Assembly (NCBI GenBank): GCA_037954325.1
Contig: JBBMNZ010000053.1
Span: forward strand, 1 to 64,000
Origin: Fistularia commersonii
Lineage: Eukaryota > Chordata > Actinopteri > Syngnathiformes > Fistulariidae
DNA length: 64,000 bases
Reading direction: 5' to 3'
Shown here piece by piece: positions 57,974-64,000 of this stretch (position 1 is its first letter; each line of letters opens with the position of its first letter). A program made the translations under genes and the position numbers. The notes beneath the pieces are model-generated. The model was not told the origin of the DNA. It searched no databases and saw only the letters and a list, made by a program, of their open reading frames with translations.

Positions 57974-59403
57974 TCATACAACATCATGGTCGTCGTCCTC
58001 CACAGTCGAATCATTATCATTTTCTTTTTCTGAATCACTTATAGGCAGTTGCTCATATATCTGTCCAGTGTAGTGAGTCCTTGGTTGGGTCTGCACTGCT
58101 ACTATTGCCATCTGGACAAAGGCTGCGGAAGCCATTTTAGCAATCATGCTTCTCAAACAAGGAATAACGCACATAGTAAATAAACAAAACAAAATAAGAA
58201 TCACAATCACAGGTGTAAGGCACTTTAAAAGTATTTGCCACCAAGTTCCGTTGATGATCCATCCAAGAGGGTCAAACTGTAAAAACGACATTAAAGTATC
58301 ACTGTCCTCTTTACCCTCTAGTTGGTTCTTTAATGTCGTCAATTTGTCATGAATTGCTGTGAAATTGTCTCGCATGTCTGGGATATATGTGCAACATTGT
58401 TGTCCTATTATCGCACATACACCACCTTCCTTGGCTAAGACAATATCTAAAGCCATACGATTTTGTAAAAGCATTTCTTTCATAGCCATAGTCTCTGGAT
58501 TGTTTTGTATCAGTCCATTCAATTCTAGAACCCTTGACGTTAGGTTCTGTAATGTCGCCCAGACCTCATTCATTCGATGTCCCGAGTAGGCTACACCATA
58601 GTTAGGGAACATTGTCATAAGTATTCCTCTAGAGTCACTTATCAAGGCTCTTCGACTACGTTCATGTCCCATAGGCCTAATGAGTTGTACGCTATGAGTC
58701 ATGTTATGCTCTGGTATAAAAGTCATAGCACTTCCTAATCGGGCCAAATAGCATGTGCCACACCAATGTTCAGGCAGATACAGAAATGCTCGTTTGCCAC
58801 AAATCCATACATGTGTTTTTGGGCATGTATGGATAACCGTATTTGTGTGGGAATGCAAAAATCCTCCATGGTGGTATACCAGATTTGGTGAGGTTTGTTT
58901 CAATGCCCAATAATGGCTTGAGGGCTGTCAGATTCATGGCACACACGCCCATTCCCCACTTTCCAACCTCACATATACTATTATTATAGTAGTCATAGGT
59001 TTTCCTAACCGGTCTATCCGTTTCCTTATCTAGCACAGTGTCACACTGTAGTTGGCCTAGATAATGCTCTTTCTTACCACACTGTCGTTTCATACAAAAT
59101 GGTGGTGTCTTTTGTATTGTCATTAGAGTGAATCCCTCAATGACAGTTTTATTGGTTACCATAGAATAATCAGCTGGTAATCGCCATTTGGATGGATCGT
59201 AAGGCAGAAAAGGAAGGACTGAGGTATTTGTTATATTCTGAAAAATTCCAAATCTCTGACTCAATCCTTGGGAATATACCCATATTATAGACAAGGTCTC
59301 ACTTTGGTTAATTGGATGAGGTTGTATAGTCGGGTTATGAGACATTGATATTGGCATTACCGTACAAACATAACAATCAGTTTGGTCTCCTGCCGTTACA
59401 TTT
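57974..59403 (-). pseudogene. env: Endogenous retrovirus envelope gene, gamma-type (frameshifted, 5'-truncated)
   Basis: Two overlapping minus-strand frames (58770-59403 and 57974-58903) together cover surface and transmembrane subunits. They are in different frames, so a frameshift near 58770-58903 breaks the gene. The surface part carries a CYVC motif near its truncated N-terminus, the CXXC type that pairs with the transmembrane subunit. In the downstream frame a furin-like RSRR is at residues 82-85, a CX6CC motif (CAIIGQQCC) at 163-171, a membrane span at about 224-250, and a ~55-residue acidic tail. CXXC plus CX6CC is typical of gammaretrovirus-like envelopes, which occur in fish ERVs. 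No signal peptide is present, and no gag or pol is nearby. The break with copia-B sequence is at about 59404. It could be a relic of the percomorph env lineage; I cannot confirm this. Confidence 0.88.
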
Positions 59404-59429
59404 ACCGATCGCCACCAGAGACTGTCTCG

Positions 59430-59945
59430 GTGTGGAAGATGAGAAGCAGTATGAACTCTGGGAGACTAAATGCTTGGCCTACATGCGGCTGCAGGGGCTC
59501 AAAGACACAATTCTGAGTGAAACTCCAGAATTTGATGACGATGACGAGGAGGCGAAGGACAAGGAGCAGAATGAAATGGCCAATGCCGAAACCGATCCAG
59601 TTTTTAGATGACAAAAGTCTAGGCCTGGTCATGCGCGAAGCTGCAGATGATGGGAGAAAGGCACTGAAGATGCTACGAGAGTATTACGCAGGTAAAGGGA
59701 AGCCTGGCATTATAAACCTGTATACTGACCTGACAAAACTGCAGAAAGGAAGCAATGAAAGCGTAACAGACTTTGTGATTAGGGCAGAGACTATAATCAC
59801 GGTGCTAAGAAATGCAGAGGAAGTCATGAGTGATGATCTTCTCATAGCTATGGTGCTAAAGGGACTTCCAGAATCGTTCAAACCATTTGCAGTTCATGTG
59901 ACTCAAAGTGAAGAAAAGCTCAAATTTGCTGACTTCCGTGTTTTT
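59430..59945 (+). pseudogene. copia-B gag fragment (frameshifted)
   Basis: This encodes the copia gag domain: EKQYELWETKCLAYMRLQGL, then an Asp/Glu-rich insert (about 59525-59590). After a frameshift near 59605 come LDDKSLGLVMREAADDGRKA, GKPGIINLYTDLTKLQKGSN, IRAETIITVLRNAEEVMSDD and MVLKGLPESFKPFAVHVTQS. It is about 60% similar to copia-A gag by eye. The frame stops at 59949-59951, and the CCHC knuckle and protease active site are absent, removed by an internal deletion before 59952. Confidence 0.88.
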
Positions 59946-59951
59946 CAGTGA

Positions 59952-61179
59952 CGTTCAGAGCTGACACACACCATGTTGAGCTGGCAGACGCAACCAAGTG
60001 TCAAGGCGTGGCGAAGCAGCGGGGAGAGGCAGAGGTGATCCTCATAGACAGCAGAGGACGTCACCACACAGCACCACTGAGAAACGCACTGTTCATCCCT
60101 TCCTGTCCACAGGACATTTTTTCTGTGATGGCCGCCACAGCAAGCGGAGCAACGGTAATCTTCAATGAAGGAAAAGACATAGTCAAAATGAGTGACGGTA
60201 CTGTATTTCCTATTAATGTGCAGAACACACTTTACTACCTATCTACAGCAGATGAAAGTAATGACAAATGCAATGGGTGTTTTGATTTACAAACATGGCA
60301 TGAAATTTTCAGCCATTGTAATTAGAGCGATGTACAAAAGTTGACAAAAGTGGTTGATGGTATGGTAATCAAAGGGAAAACTGAAAAACCTGTATCACCA
60401 TGTGAAGTGTGTATTCAAGGGAAGTTTGTGCAGATCAGAAACAGAGAGCCTGATGCAAGAGCAACAGAGGTGTTTGATTTAGTGCATACAGATCTGGCAG
60501 GGCCAGTAGATCCCATATCTATAGATGGACACAGATTTGCATTGTCGTTTACTGATGATTATTCCAACACAATTTTTGTGTACTTTCTCAAACAAAAGAG
60601 TGGTACAGTGAGTGCCACAGAGAGATTCTCAGCAGACACTGCCCCTTATGGGAAGATTAAGTGTATGAGATCTGACAATTGTACTGAGTTTATGTCAAAA
60701 GAGTACCAAGGACTAATGACTAAACGGGGTGTTAGACATGAAACGTCAGCGCCATACTCACCACACCAAAACGGGAAAGCAGAGAGAAACTGGAGGACTT
60801 TATTCGACATGGCATGGTGCATGTTACTAGGAAGCAACCTACCCAAAACATTGTGGACCCATGCAGTGCAGACAGCAGCAGTCAGGAACTGATGCTTTAA
60901 TAATCGGACAAAGCAGACGGCTTACTTTATGTTGATGGGAAAGAAACGAAATGTGTCACAAATGCAAATGTTTGGTGCTGTGTGCTATGCATACAAGCAC
61001 AACAAAAAGAAACTTGACTCAAGAGGTGAGAAGGGAGTTTTCATTGGATATGCCAAAAATAGTCCAGCTTATTTTGTATATTATCCAAATAGTGAAAGAG
61101 TACTAAAAACACAGACTGCTAAAATTTGTGACAAACCCATCTCCAGAGCAACAAACCCAGACAGAGATGAGCTCAGATC

Positions 61180-61186
<7 letters not shown>
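59952..61186 (+). pseudogene. copia-B protease C-terminus and integrase
   Basis: The first part matches the end of copia protease (HHVELADATKCQGVAKQRGE, NALFIPSCPQDIFSVMAATA). The integrase zinc region follows (TWHEIFSHCN ... CEVCIQGKF), with an in-frame TAG between its halves at about 60323. The catalytic core is 60341-60892: HTDLAGPVDP, MRSDNCTEF, HQNGKAERNW. These give the D-D-E residues, though RSDNCTEF has Cys where RSDNGTEF is usual. A stop and frame change follow VRN at 60890, then KRNVSQMQMFGAVCYAYK and DSRGEKGVFIGYAKNSPAYF to DELRSG (60929-61186). The DCGA protease motif is missing, so this copy could not process its own polyprotein. Confidence 0.88.

Positions 61187-61211
<25 letters not shown>
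61182..61211. repeat. (GAT)n tract at the copia-B linker
   Basis: Ten GAT/ATG units directly follow the DELRSG codons. This is the counterpart of the longer 47470-47547 tract. In the adjacent frame it would encode poly-Asp. Confidence 0.85.
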
Positions 61212-61325
61212 CTTCATCTAGCGGCCATAAAATGTAACGAAGCGGAGGGAGAAAGCCATCCGGTGTTCCCCGAGTAGCGGCGACGAACGAGTTTAGAGCC
61301 GTGGAGAAGGTTTGCTTCCCCCCCA
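61212..61325 (-). repeat. Unit U, truncated copy U5 (inverted)
   Basis: About 110 bp matching the start of U (TCCACGGCTCTAAACTCGTT inverted through GGCTTTCTCCCTCCGCTTC), broken at CATCTAGCGG on its left. It lies between the GAT tract and the (TTC)n/RTE piece, which separates integrase from RT in this copia-B copy. Confidence 0.75.
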
Positions 61326-61338
61326 CCCTCTCTTTCTA

Positions 61339-61340
<2 letters not shown>

Positions 61341-61369
<29 letters not shown>

Positions 61370-61453
61370 CTTCTTCTTCTTCTTCTTCTTCTTCTTCTTC
61401 TACAGTTTCTAGTCCATACATCATCGCTGGTCTCACCACTGTCTTGTACACCT
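61341..61453 (-). mobile_element. RTE tail remnant with (TTC)n (inverted)
   Basis: (TTC)n at 61341-61400 and about 50 bp of RTE encoding KVYKTVVRPAMMYGLETV on the minus strand. It is the mirror of 43605-43769, with the same internal RTE loss and the same AAGGTGTAC junction to copia-B. Confidence 0.85.
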
Positions 61454-62427
61454 TTGTACACCTTGGAAATGGGCAGCCCCGTATCTGACCGTGTGACAAA
61501 GCCAAGCAGTGCAGACAATGTGAGACGATCAACTAGAACCAAAAAGAAGCCCAGTTACTTTAATGGTTATGTGACTAGTGCTATTGACGATGACCAAGTG
61601 TTCACTAACATTGACTACTGTTATAGACTGGCGTGTGGTGTCCCACAGACATTTAAAGAGGCAAGGAGTTCCCTCAATGCTGACAAGTGGATGAAATCTA
61701 TGGACGACGAGATGGAGTCATTGAGAGAGAACAACACTTTGACCCTAACACAGCTACCCCAAGGCAAGTGTGCAGTGGGGGTGGGGGGGTGGGTGTATGC
61801 GCTAAAAAGAAATGAAGTTGGCACAAACAAATATAAAGCTCGTTATTTTGCTAAGGGCTACAGTCAAAAGTATGGCACGGATTTTGAGGAAACATTTTCT
61901 CCAACAGCAAATATGACAAGTGTGAGGGTGTTCATGCAGAAATCAGTTCAGGAAAATTTGGCAGGTCGTCATTGGAATCTGATGCTCCATTCTTACTTGA
62001 TTGACAACGACTTTATTCAGAATGAAGCAGATCATTGTGTCTATGTCAAAGAAAACCAAAATGACAAAGTCATCATCATAATATGGGTAGATGATTTAAT
62101 CATAGCTGCGAGTGATGAGGAAGTAATGAAAGAGGTGAAAATCATGCTGACAGCTAGATTTAAAATGAAGGACTTGGGCAAAGTGATCAAAATCAATACC
62201 CAGAAAATATGTCAGTCAGAAGAGTGTGTTAAGATGTCACAAAGAAAATATGTGGAAAGGTAGCCCTACAGTATTGTCCAACACAAGAGATGCCGGCAGA
62301 TGTTATGACAAAGCCTGCATCGCAGTTTAAGTTGTTGAATTTTTCAAAGTTGTTGTTTGGGTCATGAGTATTTTATTTTGATGTAAATGGGCAAAGATAC
62401 CAATAATATGAGAGCAAGTGGGGGCGT
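61454..62427 (+). pseudogene. copia-B fragment B5: RT remnant and 3' tail
   Basis: The open frame at 61454-62263 covers the linker and RT: RRSTRTKKKPSYFNGYVTSA, NIDYCYRLACGVPQTFKEAR, ALKRNEVGTNKYKARYFAKG and IIIWVDDLIIAASDEEVMKE, to KYVER. It is nearly identical to inverted B1 and shares B1's 56-residue deletion of RT motif A and the RNase H deletion. Downstream, in another frame, VALQYCPTQEMPADVMTKPA is the normal copia C-terminal tail, so the deletion joined RT directly to it. A polypurine-like AAGTGGGGG precedes the LTR at 62428. Confidence 0.88.
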
Positions 62428-62496
62428 TGTCAACTGAGAAATATGCTCTCAATTATTTTCCGTGTTATTTCGAAGGGCCAGTCTCAGCTTCCGGTC
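62428..62496 (+). repeat. copia-B 3' LTR stub
   Basis: TGTCAACTGAGAAATATGC through CAGCTTCCGGTC matches the first ~70 bp of the LTR at 56294. It then changes to inverted unit U. The break point is the same as in B1-B3. Confidence 0.82.
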
Positions 62497-62965
62497 AACA
62501 GGACCCCGCAGACCGGCCAAGGTGCACCTTCTTCGGACACGGATCCCCGTGACGTCGGCGTGAAGCTCCGGGAGCACCAGACATGCACTTATGAATAAGC
62601 GGAGGAGTCAACTCCATAAGTCCTCCACTCAGGGCCTCGGTGTCACTGAATCGAGCAATTTGGTTTTTAATGTTTAAAAATCGGCTTAACATTGAGGTGG
62701 AAAACACAGCGGTATCGTTAAAATACAGTAACAGGGTGATAACATCCATGTAAGAAGTGGAGGGGGATTTATTGCACTCACGGCCCCACTCGTTTATTCC
62801 TCTCATACACAGCGGCCAGATCACCTGCTGGAGCTCCAAGCGCTGTGCACAGTCGGATGCCGCCATCTAGCGGACATAAAATGTAAGGAAGCGGAGGGAG
62901 AAAGCCATCCGGTGTTCCCCGAGTAGCGGCGACGAACGAGTTTAGAGCCGTGGAGAAGGTTTGCT
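62497..62965 (-). repeat. Unit U, copy U4 (inverted)
   Basis: Full-length inverted U with the 123-codon frame intact on the minus strand (62495-62866). It is flanked by the copia-B LTR stub and the (TTC)n/RTE tail, mirroring 43605-46452. Confidence 0.75.
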
Positions 62966-62984
62966 TCCCCCCCAACCTCTCTTA

Positions 62985-62989
<5 letters not shown>

Positions 62990-63018
<29 letters not shown>

Positions 63019-63175
63019 CTTCTTCTTCTTCTTCTTCTTCTTCTTCTTCCCCTTCTTCTTCTTCTTCTTCTTCTTCTTCTTCTTCTTCTTCTTCTTCTTC
63101 TTCTCCTTCTTCTTCTTCTTCTTCTTCTTCTTCTTCTTCTTCTTCTTCTTCTTCTTCTTCTTCTTCTTCTTCTTT
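62990..63175. repeat. (TTC)n microsatellite, RTE tail
   Basis: About 185 bp of TTC with two CCC/TCC interruptions, the longest GAA/TTC tract in the window. It is the 3' tail of the RTE element that follows on the minus strand. Poly-Lys, Arg, Ser and Leu frames here are artefacts. Confidence 0.95.
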
Positions 63176-64000
63176 TGTCTTTTCCCGTCAGGTGTGGCCA
63201 CAGCGAGTCAACTTTCTCCATCAAACCCTATTCTCCGTATCCTCCTCTCTCACACCAACTACCTTCATATCCTCTCTCACCACGTCCATAAATCCTCTCT
63301 TTGGTCTTCCTCGAGACCTCTTGCCTTGCAGCTCCAATTCCAGCATCCGTCTACCAATATATTCTCTATCCCTCCTCTGTACATGACCGAACCATCTCAG
63401 TCTGGCTTCTCTGACCTTCTCTCCAAAACATCGAACATGTGCTGTTCCTCTGATACTCATTCCTGATCCTATCAATCCTGGTCACTCCGTAAGAGAACCT
63501 CAACATCTTCATCTCTGCAACCTCTAGTTCTGTCTGCTGTCTTTTGGTCATTGGAACAGTTTCTAGTCCAAACATCATCGCTGGTCTCACCACTGTCTTG
63601 TACACCTTTCCTTTTATTCTGGCCGATAGTCTTCTATCACATAGTACCCCTGACACTTTTCTCCAGCCATTCCAACCTTCTTGGACCCGTCTCTTCACCT
63701 CTTTTACGCACTCTCCGTTGCTCTGGACTGTTGACCCTAAGTACCTGAAATCCTCCAGCTCCTTGATCTCCACTCCCTGTAGCCTCACCGCTCCACCCGA
63801 GTTCCTCTCGTTCACACACATATATTCTGTCTTGCTGTGACTAACTTTCATTCCACTCCTTTCCAGAGCATACCTCCACCTCTCTAGATTTTCCTCTACC
63901 TGTTGTCTGCTCTCACTACAGATCACAATGTCATCCGCAAACATCATGGTCCATGGGGATTCCTGTCTAACCTCATCTGTCAGCCTACCCATCACCATTG
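63176..64000 (-). pseudogene. RTE-like LINE 3' part, running off the window
   Basis: The minus strand encodes FAMVMGRLTDEVRQESPW (end of motif B), motif C MMFADDIVICSES, FRYLGSTVQSNGECVKEVKR and YKTVVRPAMMFGLETVPMT. After a 2 nt loss at RIRNE it shifts frame, then gives GTAHVRCFGEKVREARLRWF and RGRPKRGFMDVVREDMKVVG. The frameshift is shared with 45430-45957 and absent from the RTE in A2. The upstream part lies beyond 64000. Confidence 0.88.

Noticed and set aside
57790..58038. Short minus-strand frame beside the env stop (MIQKKKMIMIRLW...)
   Set aside because: It overlaps the env tail and the region before the probable LTR in another frame, and has no domain.
62982..63224. Poly-Arg, poly-Lys, poly-Glu, poly-Ser and poly-Leu frames at 43.6, 45.8, 61.3 and 63.0 kb
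   Set aside because: They are translations of (GAA)n/(TTC)n RTE tails.
1..64000. A novel multi-gene system (defence, biosynthesis or similar)
   Set aside because: All coding signals I can identify belong to retroelements or an ERV env. The only unrecognised open frame is the 123-codon frame of unit U, which has no partner genes.

Overview
The window is eukaryotic repeat DNA, most likely from a teleost fish. Nothing in it looks like a working host gene, and I see no tRNA or rRNA gene, CRISPR array or bacterial-style operon. The fish assignment is inference. It rests on a Ty1/copia family of the vertebrate/Hydra type, L1/Tx1-like, RTE-like and Rex1/CR1-like LINEs with fish-type 3' ends, a gamma-type endogenous retroviral env, and long TG and GAA microsatellites. 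The mix of satellite arrays and nested retroelements suggests pericentromeric or subtelomeric heterochromatin.

Layout. (1) 1-4573: composite satellite whose monomers join a conserved ~50 bp block, a (TG)n tract, a G-run and a GGAGCGGA-rich block; a short TTAGGG array lies at 4315-4344. (2) 4574-9401: copia-A copy A1, with 356 bp LTRs and a 5 bp target duplication. (3) 9407-14880: satellite plus a composite L1 module. (4) 14880-28160: ~13 kb minisatellite of an 8 bp unit (CGGAGGAG) alternating with ~105 bp spacers, with a further ~4.24 kb tandem duplication. (5) 28160-38265: satellite, a LINE-tail insertion and a second L1 module. (6) 38684-42094: inverted 3' half of copia-A copy A2, split by a full-tailed RTE insertion. 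(7) 42095-47803: three head-to-tail composite units, each made of an unrecognised ~470 bp repeat (U), an inverted decayed copia-B fragment and an RTE tail with (GAA)n. (8) 47806-53118: inverted L1 tail and copia-A copy A3, the best preserved element. (9) 53119-56293: satellite and a third L1 module. (10) 56294-62496: copia-B with a 5' LTR and primer site, interrupted by a Rex1-like LINE fragment and an inverted ERV env plus LTR. (11) 61212-64000: an inverted version of the U/copia-B/RTE units, running off the end.

The elements interact by nesting and recombination rather than forming a pathway. Three points stand out. Both copia families carry a primer site matching the anticodon arm of initiator tRNA-Met, as in Drosophila copia. 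In copia-A the gag start codon lies inside the LTR and the primer site is translated. The flanks of A1, A2 and A3 show that A3 is a recombinant of two separate insertion events. No new defence or enzymatic system is evident.
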